A stretch of DNA of 64,000 bases from Enterovibrio sp045679545 (lineage in GTDB: Bacteria; Pseudomonadota; Gammaproteobacteria; Enterobacterales; Vibrionaceae), in NCBI RefSeq assembly GCF_045679545.1, contig NZ_CP166194.1:620001-684000 (forward strand). Reading direction: 5' to 3'. Shown here piece after piece: positions 51,880-61,289 of the stretch. The notes beneath the pieces were generated by a model that did not search any database, had not been told where the DNA came from, and saw only the letters and a list, made by a program, of their open reading frames with translations. The position numbers and the translations under genes were made by a program. Every line of letters begins with the position of its first letter. Position 1 is the first letter of the stretch.

Positions 51880-54153
51880 CTAGAAAATATCCCCAATCCA
51901 TTCATATGCTAGGTACACAGTATCTCCAGTCGCTTTACCAGCAGTTGAACCAGCTATACCACCAAAGGCTCCTCCTCCCACAACTGCACCGACTGTGGCT
52001 ATAGCGATTATAGGTGCGGATGTAATGCCGGCAATGCCAATTAATAGCGCCATACCCGCCATAGCGAGATTACCACCAATAACCCCTCCCAAAATACCTG
52101 CGCCAAATCCAAAGGTTTCTCTGGTTACAACCCTTCCGCAATTATCAGGGGTGTCTATCGAACAAGCTTCGTAAATATTGTTAATTCCGCTTGCTGCACC
52201 TAGGGCAATACTGACATATCCAAGCCCTTTCGATGCGAACATTCCCATGGCTACATTTGCCATGCGCTTGCCCAGATTTGGGACAACGCCTTTCGCGATA
52301 ATTTCATTGGCATTGTGGATAACCGACTTAGTGGACAGTTTTAAGTTCTTTCGAACTTGCACATAGGCTGGGACTTTGACACTGCCTTTCGAAAGGGCAG
52401 CGAAAGACCCATCCAATTTTTTAAATAGAGCAGCTCGCTCGGTGACGAAGGCTCCATAGTTTATCCCACCAACACGGTTTGCCATTGCCACATGCGATAC
52501 ATACAAGCTATTAATTTCCAGTAATATGCCATTAATGTTATCAAGATGCTGTCCAATACCTGCAGCTATAGCCCCAACTCCCAATGAGGCATGCGCGTAA
52601 GCATCTGATGGAAGTCCATCTTCCTTAACTGTTTTTAATGTTTCCGACGCATAGTAGTCCAAAAGCTCAAAGTGACGGTTTACGGTAGCCACTGCATCAT
52701 CCGTCAGTTTGCCCAGCTCTTTACTTGCCGCTTTCGCTTCTTCAATCAGTGCATCAAGACGGCTTCTTTCTTCCTCGGTCTCTGGCTCTGCTGTCGGCAG
52801 AACAACAATCTCCCCCTGTCTGGCGGGATTATTCAAATGCTCATTGTATTTCTTGATAAGTTCCTGAATGTCAGTGGGTGTTTCGTCTGAAAACAGGTTG
52901 CTCCAGAACTGTTCTAATGGTTGGGTTTCTTCAATCTGGCAATAGCCCAAATCGAACGCCAACTTGGCCTCCCTCCATGTCTTAACATTCACCACGGGCA
53001 ACCCACTCTCCACCAGACGCGTATTGTTTATCGCTTTTAGTGTCGAGCCCATCAGCAGGCGTTCTTTGTGCTCATAAGTAACATCTGTATGGGTATTGTA
53101 AGTTTGTGGCTTGTAAGGTTTCTCGGCGACTGTGGTGGTTTTTATGACAGCAAGCAGGGCTGGTATATCAATCGCGACGCCGTTTTCAGCTAGCCAATCT
53201 TCATTGAGGTTATCGAGTTGTTCCCGCGTGATAGGGGAACTAAGGTGCACAAGGTGCTGGTTGGTGACGACTTTGCTGTCGATTTTCCAATAAAGCAGGA
53301 TAGCGCCTTGATACTTATTCAGCCCAGGCTCAGTGTTGAGTGCGGTATGGGTAGAGCGAGTCGCCTGAAATGCCCAGCGGCCTTCTCCTAAAATCTTGTA
53401 CTCTTGAACCAGTTTTCCTTCATGGAAGTGGTAGAAATACCCGTCGGTAGGAAAGCCTAAACGCGACCCTAGCTGCATGGCAGGGACAATAGGAATAAAC
53501 GCTTCCCGAACCGCATCGGTGCCTTTGGGTTTTAACTTCACAGGAGGCTGACTACTCACGCCTTTTTCAGTTGCCGCGACTTTAGCGATGAGCCTGCGGG
53601 GCGTGTCATCCGTGGCCTTGGCAGAGAAAATTGTGCCTATTTCAGAAAGCTTGGTCTGCCAACTGACAATACTGGCTTCTTTGGGCGTTTTACCCAATGC
53701 AAACTGGCAACCGATTTCACTGGCGAGCACGGCCTCAGTGCAGGCAACCTCAAACAGATACTCATAATCTTGATCAGGTTTTTTTGTTTTTTCTACGGCC
53801 TTGGGTTCGGGGGTGTAAGGCACATCAGGGGCGGATTGAGATTCAGAGCCTGAGCGAGAGGTGAAGCCAGACGCTTTGGAGCGAGACACAAACGCCGTTT
53901 TTGCCTGTGGTGAAAAGCTAGCTTCAGCAGCAGGGTTAACTTGCCAGACTTTGTCACCATAGGAGGTGTTGGATGCTCTGAGAGCGGGCGTGATCGGCGC
54001 GTCGCTTAGCAATACAAATTCGCCGGCTTCAAGTTTCGATTTGAATTTATCTAACGCCATATCCTGCGGCAACACCGCGGCCAGCGCTCTTTCATCTAAC
54101 GTCGAAAACGCCCCCTCAACCTGACCAAACTCATACGATGCGAGTTCGGACAT
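51880..54153 (-). CDS. Large glycine-zipper protein, candidate pore-forming effector
   Basis: A 757-aa protein with no signal peptide. Residues 1-200 are polar with a Ser/Pro/Lys-rich linker near 90-130. Near 220-262 the segment SRLGFPTDGYFYHFHEGKL recalls the R-x-G...Y-h-Y marker of MIX/VasX-type T6SS effectors. Residues 455-500 form a charged helix. Residues 681-745 are strongly hydrophobic with repeated GxxxG/GG (GAGILGGVIGGNLAMAG, GAVVGGGAFGGIAG), as in membrane-disrupting effectors. The gene is directly followed by three paralogous membrane proteins. A GTG at 54174 with AGGGAAG is an alternative start. Effector role is inference; no secretion genes are in the window. Confidence 0.6.
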   Translation of the reverse strand: MSELASYEFGQVEGAFSTLDERALAAVLPQDMALDKFKSKLEAGEFVLLSDAPITPALRASNTSYGDKVWQVNPAAEASFSPQAKTAFVSRSKASGFTSRSGSESQSAPDVPYTPEPKAVEKTKKPDQDYEYLFEVACTEAVLASEIGCQFALGKTPKEASIVSWQTKLSEIGTIFSAKATDDTPRRLIAKVAATEKGVSSQPPVKLKPKGTDAVREAFIPIVPAMQLGSRLGFPTDGYFYHFHEGKLVQEYKILGEGRWAFQATRSTHTALNTEPGLNKYQGAILLYWKIDSKVVTNQHLVHLSSPITREQLDNLNEDWLAENGVAIDIPALLAVIKTTTVAEKPYKPQTYNTHTDVTYEHKERLLMGSTLKAINNTRLVESGLPVVNVKTWREAKLAFDLGYCQIEETQPLEQFWSNLFSDETPTDIQELIKKYNEHLNNPARQGEIVVLPTAEPETEEERSRLDALIEEAKAASKELGKLTDDAVATVNRHFELLDYYASETLKTVKEDGLPSDAYAHASLGVGAIAAGIGQHLDNINGILLEINSLYVSHVAMANRVGGINYGAFVTERAALFKKLDGSFAALSKGSVKVPAYVQVRKNLKLSTKSVIHNANEIIAKGVVPNLGKRMANVAMGMFASKGLGYVSIALGAASGINNIYEACSIDTPDNCGRVVTRETFGFGAGILGGVIGGNLAMAGMALLIGIAGITSAPIIAIATVGAVVGGGAFGGIAGSTAGKATGDTVYLAYEWIGDIF

Positions 54154-54426
54154 TTTCACAACCCTGTACGCCACTGATTCTTCCCTGATGATTTTTGTTT
54201 GTAGGTTAAATACCGAACAAACGGGGGGATTACAATGACGCGAAACCAAAAGCGAAAGGCAGATCATGCGGGGGCAATTTCTTGCTCGAAATGGGCACTG
54301 AATTGCGTATTTGATGTGGGTGATTTGATGGATAGCTGCTCGGCGTTGTAACAAAAAGCCATGATTGGAGGTGTTCGCCATTCTTCACTGATCAAGGCAA
54401 TTCGATGGCGTATGGATATCGGCCCC

Positions 54427-55188
54427 TCAATTCAACCCAAACTCAGTAATGAACTTACTTTGAAGGTAGAGATCAGTCGATTGCTTTGACCAACTAGGGT
54501 TTTGTTTGAACCAGTCGTCCAGCAACGGCATCACCTGTTTTTCACTCATGCCAGCGCGAACCTCAGATGAATAGAGCAACCGAAGCAACGTGATGTCTAG
54601 CGGCGTCATCAGGTTGTTCTTCGAGGCATCGTTAAAAATGGAGGGGAAGACCTTATCTGAATCGTTCGGCAGCCCCATCACCTGAGTGATTTCTTCGACC
54701 ACGCAGGCAAACAGTTTGCCGCGTTCACGGGCAAGGTCGACAGGAATAACAATCAGCGCCTTTCGGATTTCTGTCTTTGGCGTCACCGAAATATGCGCCA
54801 TGCAGATCGCGCCATGAAAAGGGAAATTATCCTCTGTCGGCCACAATTCTCGGGTTTCATCCTGCCAACGGCCTTGGCGGGTAAACACCATCCGAATGTT
54901 GGCGTCTTCTGGATCATCGACCAGTTTGATGTCATGCCCAGTGGCGCGTGCTAAATCGTTGATCTGAATGGTGGTGAGCATGGTATGAAGCTTGTCATCA
55001 CCCACGCGGTGATCAATAAAAATCCGTATTGGCTGGTGCCACTTGCGGATGGGGTGGGTTTTATCATCATACTCATTGTTGAGGGCAATAATCTGGAATG
55101 CATTTTTCACGTAGGCAGTCTCGTCCCATGCTGCCAGTGTTGGCGCTGCAAATACAACAAACAATAACCCCAAGACCAAATGTCGCAC
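54427..55188 (-). CDS. Exported DUF2927-type protein
   Basis: A 253-aa protein if it starts at the GTG at 55188 (GGAGAG upstream), which gives a clean signal peptide RHLVLGLLFVVFAAPTLAA. The longer frame from 55362 would bury that peptide inside a basic leader. The segment CVVEEITQVMGLPNDS resembles the degenerate zinc-protease-like motif of DUF2927 proteins (EExxQxxGLPND). It lies upstream of the candidate effector on the same strand but 270 bp away. Function unknown. Confidence 0.65.
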   Translation of the reverse strand: MRHLVLGLLFVVFAAPTLAAWDETAYVKNAFQIIALNNEYDDKTHPIRKWHQPIRIFIDHRVGDDKLHTMLTTIQINDLARATGHDIKLVDDPEDANIRMVFTRQGRWQDETRELWPTEDNFPFHGAICMAHISVTPKTEIRKALIVIPVDLARERGKLFACVVEEITQVMGLPNDSDKVFPSIFNDASKNNLMTPLDITLLRLLYSSEVRAGMSEKQVMPLLDDWFKQNPSWSKQSTDLYLQSKFITEFGLN

Positions 55189-55445
55189 CGCCGCTCTCCA
55201 TCGCTTGCATTGCTGCGCACCAAACTTAGAACGCACAAGCGTAATGATGGCAACTAAGCGAGAAGGTTTCAATTGTAGGGGGAAAATGACCCGTGGCGAT
55301 ATGTGATAAGGGCTTAATGGCCTGCTGTCTTTGTTCAATGCCACTGCCTTTAGAACCGGCAACCACGGTCGCGTTTTTCTTTGTTAGGCGTACATAAAAG
55401 TCCATACAAAGTACAATTGATAAATCACGTATAAACCTGTCTCTT

Positions 55446-57164
55446 ATGAACCGAACTATCCAGTTTTACCATCAACATTCAGAACAGCTGGATAACCAGT
55501 ATCAGCAAGTGAGCTTTGAACAGGTTCATGACAGTTGGCGATCTTTTTGGCCTGATGGCAGCAATGGCACCTGCAAAGTGCTGGATGTGGGCGCCGGCAA
55601 TGGCGCGGATGCCACGTGGTTCGCGAACCAAGGCTGTGATGTGTATGCCGTCGAGCCTGCTGATAGCTTTCGGGCAATTGGTGAGTCACGCACGCAATCT
55701 CTTCCTACCACTTGGCTTTCAGACACCTTGCCTGAACTGAAAGTGGTGAATCAACTTAGCCTTCGCTTTGACTGTATCTTGCTTTCTGCCGTGTGGATGC
55801 ACATCGCGCCGAGCGACAGAGAACGCGCATTTCGAAAACTGGCCAACCTGCTAGCACCCAATGGGCGGCTGGTGATCACGCTTCGTCACGGCGGCTTTAA
55901 TGATGCAAGGCAAGCTCACTCTGTTTCCGTTGAAGAGATTGAGCAGTTCGCCAAAGATCATGCGCTTCAGATAAGGCTGCAAACACCCTTGCAAGCCGAT
56001 GCGCTGGGCCGTGATGACGTGAAATGGCAAACCGTCGTATTAACCCTGCCGGATGATGGTTCGGGTGATTTGCTCACCGTGCGTCACGTTATCGTCAACG
56101 ACAGCAAATCAGCCACTTACAAGCTTGCGTTGCTGCGAACCTTACTACGCATTGCCGATGCACATCCCGGCGCGGTCATTGATCGTTCTGATAAGCGTAT
56201 TGCCATTCCATTGGGCTTGGTCGCACTGTATTGGATGCGCCAGTACAAACGCCTGATTGATACGGACGTGGGTGACGGACAAGGGATTCAACAAAACAGC
56301 GACGCCAATAAAGGGCTGGGGTTTGTTAAAGACGAGGGTTGGCACAAATTAAAACACCTGACGCCGGACGATCTTTCTATCGGGGCGTTTTTCACTGGTG
56401 AAGATGCACAAGCATTGCAAAAAGCGATGCGGCATACCATAGACACACTCAAAGCGGGGCCCGTCAAATTCACCTATCGTGGTGATATCACCAGACCTTT
56501 GTTTGAGATGGAACGCACCAAGGTTCACGCCAAATCCAGCTTTATTATTGACAGTGAGTTTTTGCAAAGCTTCGGGGTATTCACCTTAGAAGAAAGCCTG
56601 TGGGATTGCTTGAGGCTTTACGCCAGTTGGATAGAGCCGCTGGTGGTGAACCAGTGGATAGCGGAAATGAAGCGCTATGAGCTAAACCAACGCCGCGCGA
56701 TTTCACTGCAAACCTATCACGATTGTTTAGCGTGGATAGATGCCAGTCACGATACGCGAGATGTGCGAAAACGCATTGAATTGTTGCGTGAAAACCAGCA
56801 TCAAATCGTCAGTGTGTGGAGCAATACCAAGCTCAACGACAAATACCATGTCGATCATTGTCTGCCATTTGCGTATTGGCCAAACAATGACCGATGGAAC
56901 CTGTTCCCTACCACGGAAAAAGAAAACCTCACCAAACTCAATCGTGTGCCATCCAAGCAACGCCTGCAAAAAGCCAAGCCGCTGATCCTCGATTTCTGGC
57001 AACTGGCATGGGATGAAGATCTCGCGCAATCGCGTTTCTTCTGTGAAGCCGCGTTGTCGCTGCCCAACATCACGTCAACAGAAAGAGATTTTGAATGCGT
57101 GTTTGAAGCCATGAAGCTACAAGTGGCGGGTGTTCAGAGTCGGTTGCTGGTGGGGGAGTGGTGA
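55446..57164 (+). CDS. Fusion of SAM-dependent methyltransferase and HNH nuclease
   Basis: A 572-aa protein. Residues 1-200 form a class I methyltransferase with motif I VLDVGAGNG (45-53), acidic AVEPAD after strand 2 and LLSAVWMH as the motif IV region. No DNA-methylase (D/N)PP(Y/F) motif is seen. A middle domain (about 210-455) is unassigned. An HNH-type nuclease signature lies at 468-500: YHVDHCLPF with Asp470-His471, then WNLFP and KENL. It precedes the PLD-helicase gene by 135 bp on the same strand. Methyltransferase plus nuclease beside a helicase suggests nucleic-acid defence, but this is inference. Confidence 0.75.
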   Translation: MNRTIQFYHQHSEQLDNQYQQVSFEQVHDSWRSFWPDGSNGTCKVLDVGAGNGADATWFANQGCDVYAVEPADSFRAIGESRTQSLPTTWLSDTLPELKVVNQLSLRFDCILLSAVWMHIAPSDRERAFRKLANLLAPNGRLVITLRHGGFNDARQAHSVSVEEIEQFAKDHALQIRLQTPLQADALGRDDVKWQTVVLTLPDDGSGDLLTVRHVIVNDSKSATYKLALLRTLLRIADAHPGAVIDRSDKRIAIPLGLVALYWMRQYKRLIDTDVGDGQGIQQNSDANKGLGFVKDEGWHKLKHLTPDDLSIGAFFTGEDAQALQKAMRHTIDTLKAGPVKFTYRGDITRPLFEMERTKVHAKSSFIIDSEFLQSFGVFTLEESLWDCLRLYASWIEPLVVNQWIAEMKRYELNQRRAISLQTYHDCLAWIDASHDTRDVRKRIELLRENQHQIVSVWSNTKLNDKYHVDHCLPFAYWPNNDRWNLFPTTEKENLTKLNRVPSKQRLQKAKPLILDFWQLAWDEDLAQSRFFCEAALSLPNITSTERDFECVFEAMKLQVAGVQSRLLVGEW

Positions 57165-57299
57165 TAGTCGTTTTTTATTTTTGAATAATGCTTAAAGTAT
57201 TCTCTGTGAAATGTTTTTAACCAATTAAAATGAAACGTTTTTATTATTATTTTCAGGTCGATATACACTGTGTGTTTTGGCCTGTATGAAAGGCAGACT

Positions 57300-60200
57300 A
57301 TGAAGCAAAGTGGTATCTACGAGCAGCTCATTACACAACTCATTAATAGCCGTCTGGATCGAGACCGATTCTATGTGGGTGAGCGTGAACTCAATGTCAA
57401 CGAAGCGTCTGTTTGGCTATCTCGTTTTTTGACCCATATTTTGGATTATGCGATTGGCTCAGTGCCTTCGGGGGACGACCAGTTACAAAAACAGATAGAG
57501 CTTTCTAATGATTTGTTGATGTGGTTAAGAGACCAAATCCAAGATAAAGAATTTATCGAAGAAAACTTGCTTGATAGCCAAGGGAAAATACTCACTGCGC
57601 TGTATGAGTTAGAAAACCCTATTTCAGCCAATTTGAAGCAGTATGTTGAAAATATCTTTCCGCTTACTGGTCTGACGCAGAGCGAATTGTTCTGTGGTAG
57701 CAATGCAGGATTGTCATTGGAATCAGAACTTAAGCGCGAGATCTTGTCGGCAGATAAGATCTATTGGCTGGTGTCGTTTATCAAATGGACAGGTATTCGA
57801 ATTTTCCGTAAAGAATTAGAAGCGTTTACCGCCAGTGGGCGTGAGCTCAAAATTATTACCACCTCTTACATGGGGGCGACGGATGCCAAAGCGGTTGAGT
57901 ATCTAGCAAGCCTTCCCAATACCCAGGTCAAACTAAGCTACAACACTGACCGCGAGAGACTCCATGCGAAAAGCTATTTGTTCTTGCGTGATACTGAATA
58001 TCACACGGGCTACATTGGCTCATCTAATCTGTCTCATTCGGCGCTCACCAATGGCCTTGAGTGGAACCTGAAGATCACCTCGAAAGAAATTCCGCACATT
58101 ATTAAGAAGTCACTCAGTACGTTTGAAACCTATTGGGCATCGAACGAATTTGAGCTTTTTGATGGTCAAGCAGACAGCGCGGAAAAGTTAAAGCGAGCAT
58201 TGAAACAGCAAAAATTTGGGAATGACAAAAGTGTGCAGCACTTTTTCGATATCACGCCTTTTCCTCATCAAAAAGACATTCTTGAGCAACTCTTGGTTGA
58301 GCGCGAACTGCATCAACGCTATCGGAACCTTGTTGTAGCAGCAACAGGGACGGGAAAAACGCTGATATCTGCTTTTGATTTTGCCCGTTTTATCAAAGAC
58401 AAACCGAATGCGACGTTTTTGTTTGTTGCGCACAGAGAAGAGATCTTGCGTCAAGCGAGAGAAGCTTACCGAGGTGTGCTGAAAAATAGCGGATTTGGCG
58501 AGTTGTGGGTTGGAGGGCAAACACCTGAACATTATCGTCAGCTGTTTGTTTCGATCCAGACGTTGAACAATCAACTCGATTGTCTAAAACTGACATCTGG
58601 CTACTACGACTACATAGTGATTGATGAAGTGCATCATATTGCGGCCGCAAGCTACCGAGCTGTGCTTGGTTATTTTGCGCCTTCGATTTTGTTGGGTCTA
58701 ACTGCAACACCTGAGCGCCATGATGGTGGGGATATACTCAACGATTTTGGCGGTGTGATCGCCGCTGAAATTCGGTTACCGGAAGCCATTAATCGCCGAC
58801 ACCTTTGCCCATTTCAATACTTTGGCATTGATGATGATACGGATCTTCGCAGTATCACGTGGAATCGCGGTCGTTACGATGTTTCGCAGCTAACCAATCT
58901 TTATACGCATAACCAAAATCGAGTAGATAAAATTCTCCGTAGTTTGCAGGAGATCGTGACTGAAATTAGCAATATAAAGGCTTTGGCGTTTTGTGTGAGT
59001 CGAGATCATGCGAATTACATGGCTCAGCAGTTCCTATTAAAAGGGATTAAAGCGGATGTATTGACCAGTGATAACAGCCATGAACGACAGCAAAAGCAGC
59101 AAGCTATTCGCTCTGGTCAAATTAACATTTTGTGTGTGGTTGATATCTTTAATGAAGGTGTCGATATTCCTGAAGTTGATACGTTGCTGTTTTTACGCCC
59201 GACAGAAAGTTTAACTATTTTTCTACAGCAACTCGGTCGTGGCTTGCGCTTAGCAGAAGGGAAAGAGTGCTGCACTGTGCTGGATTTTGTTGGTAACTCG
59301 CGCCCTGAATATGACTTTGCGAATAAGTTTAGAGCGTTGGTGGGAAAAACAGAGAAAGCCATTTCGGATGAAGTGAAGCTAGGGTTTCCGCATGCTCCTC
59401 TTGGTTGTCGTATAGAGCTCACTAAGCGTACACAAGAGATGGTATTGGATAACATCCGCAAAGCCACGTTGACACTCAAAAGACTTGTGGAGCTGATCCG
59501 TCAGTATCCGCAGCACTCTTCGCGACCATTAACGCTGAAGAATTTCTTATCTCTTCACCCGCATATTAACTTAAATGAGCTGTATAAACGCGTCAGTTGG
59601 ACCGAGCTTGTTAATAAAGCCAGTGACAATATAACCTCTGATGAATCATCAATAAAGCTGGTCAAAAAAGCGATACAAAACCGTATTTTGACCTGTGACG
59701 ATCATTACTACTTGCAGTTCTTACAGCAGCTTTGTCTGAGTAGTTTTAGCTCTGATGAAAGCGAAGATCCGCGAACGCTAATGTGCCACTATGATTTTTG
59801 GCAAAAAACGGGGCCTGATTTGGGTTTTCGAACGCTTTCCGAGAGCATGGCGAAACTTAATCAACTGGGGCTCAATCAAGAGTTAGCCGATGTGATCGAG
59901 TGGAAGCTGGCACAAACTAAACACGATCAACCAGCGATGCCCTCTTTACCCAACGTTCCACTTCGCCTGCATGCACGCTACGCGCGTGAGCAGATATTGG
60001 TAGGCTTTGGCGCAACCACTTTTGAGCATCAACCGCCTTCACGAGAAGGTTTATTTAATATTAAAGATCAGAATATTGAGTTGTTTTTTGTCACCTTAGA
60101 CAAAAACGAAAAACAGTTTTCTCCAACTACGATGTACCACGATTACGCGATCAATGAGAGCCTATTCCACTGGCAATCACAGAACAGCGCGAGACCTGAT

Positions 60201-60431
60201 CGCGGGCGCGGTAAAGAGTACATAGATCATCGTGAAATCGGTAAGCGCCTCTTTCTTTTTGTGCGAGAACAGACCAAGGACAAATACGGCCGCACTATGG
60301 GGTTTGTAAACTACGGGGAAGTGGAATACGTGAGTCATACGGGTTCGCAACCGTTAAGCATCACTTGGAAACTTCAAACGCCAATGCCCAACTTTATGTG
60401 GCAACAGGCTGCTAAGCTCGCAGTGGCTTGA
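57300..60431 (+). CDS. PLD-like nuclease/SF2 helicase/DUF3427 protein
   Basis: A 1043-aa protein. Residues about 130-285 form a phospholipase-D-like domain with one HxK motif (His222, Lys224) and GSSN (240-243). The SF2 helicase core has Walker A AATGTGKT (347-354), DEVHH (442-446), TATPER (469-473) and motif VI QLGRGLR (644-650). The C-terminal 350 residues match the DUF3427 type by layout. I start at the ATG at 57300 with AAGG upstream. This architecture is typical of defence-associated helicases. The methyltransferase-HNH gene upstream is probably functionally linked. Confidence 0.82.
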   Translation: MKQSGIYEQLITQLINSRLDRDRFYVGERELNVNEASVWLSRFLTHILDYAIGSVPSGDDQLQKQIELSNDLLMWLRDQIQDKEFIEENLLDSQGKILTALYELENPISANLKQYVENIFPLTGLTQSELFCGSNAGLSLESELKREILSADKIYWLVSFIKWTGIRIFRKELEAFTASGRELKIITTSYMGATDAKAVEYLASLPNTQVKLSYNTDRERLHAKSYLFLRDTEYHTGYIGSSNLSHSALTNGLEWNLKITSKEIPHIIKKSLSTFETYWASNEFELFDGQADSAEKLKRALKQQKFGNDKSVQHFFDITPFPHQKDILEQLLVERELHQRYRNLVVAATGTGKTLISAFDFARFIKDKPNATFLFVAHREEILRQAREAYRGVLKNSGFGELWVGGQTPEHYRQLFVSIQTLNNQLDCLKLTSGYYDYIVIDEVHHIAAASYRAVLGYFAPSILLGLTATPERHDGGDILNDFGGVIAAEIRLPEAINRRHLCPFQYFGIDDDTDLRSITWNRGRYDVSQLTNLYTHNQNRVDKILRSLQEIVTEISNIKALAFCVSRDHANYMAQQFLLKGIKADVLTSDNSHERQQKQQAIRSGQINILCVVDIFNEGVDIPEVDTLLFLRPTESLTIFLQQLGRGLRLAEGKECCTVLDFVGNSRPEYDFANKFRALVGKTEKAISDEVKLGFPHAPLGCRIELTKRTQEMVLDNIRKATLTLKRLVELIRQYPQHSSRPLTLKNFLSLHPHINLNELYKRVSWTELVNKASDNITSDESSIKLVKKAIQNRILTCDDHYYLQFLQQLCLSSFSSDESEDPRTLMCHYDFWQKTGPDLGFRTLSESMAKLNQLGLNQELADVIEWKLAQTKHDQPAMPSLPNVPLRLHARYAREQILVGFGATTFEHQPPSREGLFNIKDQNIELFFVTLDKNEKQFSPTTMYHDYAINESLFHWQSQNSARPDRGRGKEYIDHREIGKRLFLFVREQTKDKYGRTMGFVNYGEVEYVSHTGSQPLSITWKLQTPMPNFMWQQAAKLAVA

Positions 60432-60465
60432 GTTGGATGGCAATCGGTTGAATATAACAAAAGCG

Positions 60466-60495
60466 GGAGTTTCTCTGGCCATAGCTAGAGACTCT
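60466..60495 (+). terminator. Weak hairpin downstream of the helicase gene
   Basis: GAGT(T)TCTCT pairs imperfectly with AGAGACTC over GGCCATAGCT, and the T-run behind it is short. Assignment as terminator is tentative. Confidence 0.35.
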
Positions 60496-60503
60496 TTGCT
60501 TTG

Positions 60504-60755
60504 TTAGTCGTCTGTCAGCCGACTCGCCTTTAGCAACGACTGCTCAAAAATCGCCGTCGAAACATGCGCCGGAAATGCTTCTGGAAGCTGTCGTTTGACC
60601 TGCTCGATGGCTGAAGGAAGCTCGTTGGCAAACTCATCCAAGATTGCCTGCATTCTCTGTGTACTAAAGCCCACCTCTTTGGCTGTGGCTAAGAAATGTC
60701 GAGCAAAAATCTTATCAAGTTTGTACTTCCTGCCTTTGTTGGCTTTTAGTCCCAT
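60504..60755 (-). pseudogene. Orphan HipA C-terminal fragment, copy 1
   Basis: An 83-codon frame (ATG at 60755, no clear Shine-Dalgarno) whose residues 3-74 resemble the C-terminal helical end of HipA-family kinases (RHFLATAKEVGF, LPEAFPAHVSTAIFE). It lacks the kinase core, so it is a remnant or a stand-alone domain. It is 92% identical over 218 bp to copy 2 at 62897-63114. Its last residues (LKASRLTDD) differ from copy 2. It lies just behind the HipB-like gene. Confidence 0.6.
60534..60751 (-). repeat. 218-bp direct repeat flanking the hipAB-like operon, left copy
   Basis: Same length as 62897-63114 with 18 mismatches and no gaps. All but about one change are silent in the HipA-like reading frame. 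Confidence 0.85.
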
Positions 60756-60818
60756 GGCTAACTTAAGGGAGCGACGGTGCAGCCCTTTGCCGCCAACACC
60801 CTCGTTACTTGTATTTTT

Positions 60819-61289
60819 TTAGGTTGAAGTTTCACTTTGCAATAGCGCTCTCAACGTATTGGGTGAGGATGGGGTCAACCCCACTTTCAAGCCAAATGGC
60901 TTAAATGCCTTGTTCAATATGTCCGTCTTGTAACTGCCTCGATCATTCTCGATATCTGAAAGCGTTTTTCGAGAAATGCCCACCAGTTTGGCGAACACAT
61001 CTTGCTTCAGCCCCAGTACATTGACCCTAAGTGCTTTCAAGGCTTGCCCCTGAGTTAACTCGCCGAACAATAATTGCTTGATGATCTGGTTGGCGACATG
61101 TTTGCGTTCCGCTGCATTCACAGATGTTTTGTGCTTTGAAACCCTTTGAACTGCACGAGAGTTTGAAGCGTTCTTTCGCGTTGCTCCCTCAGTATCCAAT
61201 TGCACTTTTGAATGCTGTGCTCGGTTGGCTTTAAGGCGAGCGACGGTCGCTTTAGCAGACGCGTTGAGTGCCAATTTTTTTATGCTCAT
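60819..61289 (-). CDS. HipB-like antitoxin with C-terminal XRE helix-turn-helix
   Basis: A 156-aa protein. The first 80 residues are Lys/Ala/Asn-rich and probably disordered. An XRE-type helix-turn-helix follows at about 92-140 (GLKQDVFAKLVGISRKTLSD, IENDRGSYKTDIL). The ATG at 61289 overlaps the stop of the HipA-like gene (ATGA). It should neutralise the kinase and repress the operon, as HipB does. Unusual points are the long basic N-terminus and its place after, not before, the toxin gene. Confidence 0.78.
   Translation of the reverse strand: MSIKKLALNASAKATVARLKANRAQHSKVQLDTEGATRKNASNSRAVQRVSKHKTSVNAAERKHVANQIIKQLLFGELTQGQALKALRVNVLGLKQDVFAKLVGISRKTLSDIENDRGSYKTDILNKAFKPFGLKVGLTPSSPNTLRALLQSETST

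Noticed and set aside
54154..54381. N-terminal extension of the large glycine-zipper protein
   Set aside because: The extra residues are basic and Cys-rich without a ribosome site; starts at 54153 (ATG) or 54174 (GTG) fit better.
55189..55362. N-terminal extension of the DUF2927-type protein
   Set aside because: It would place the evident signal peptide in the interior; the GTG at 55188 with GGAGAG explains the export signal.
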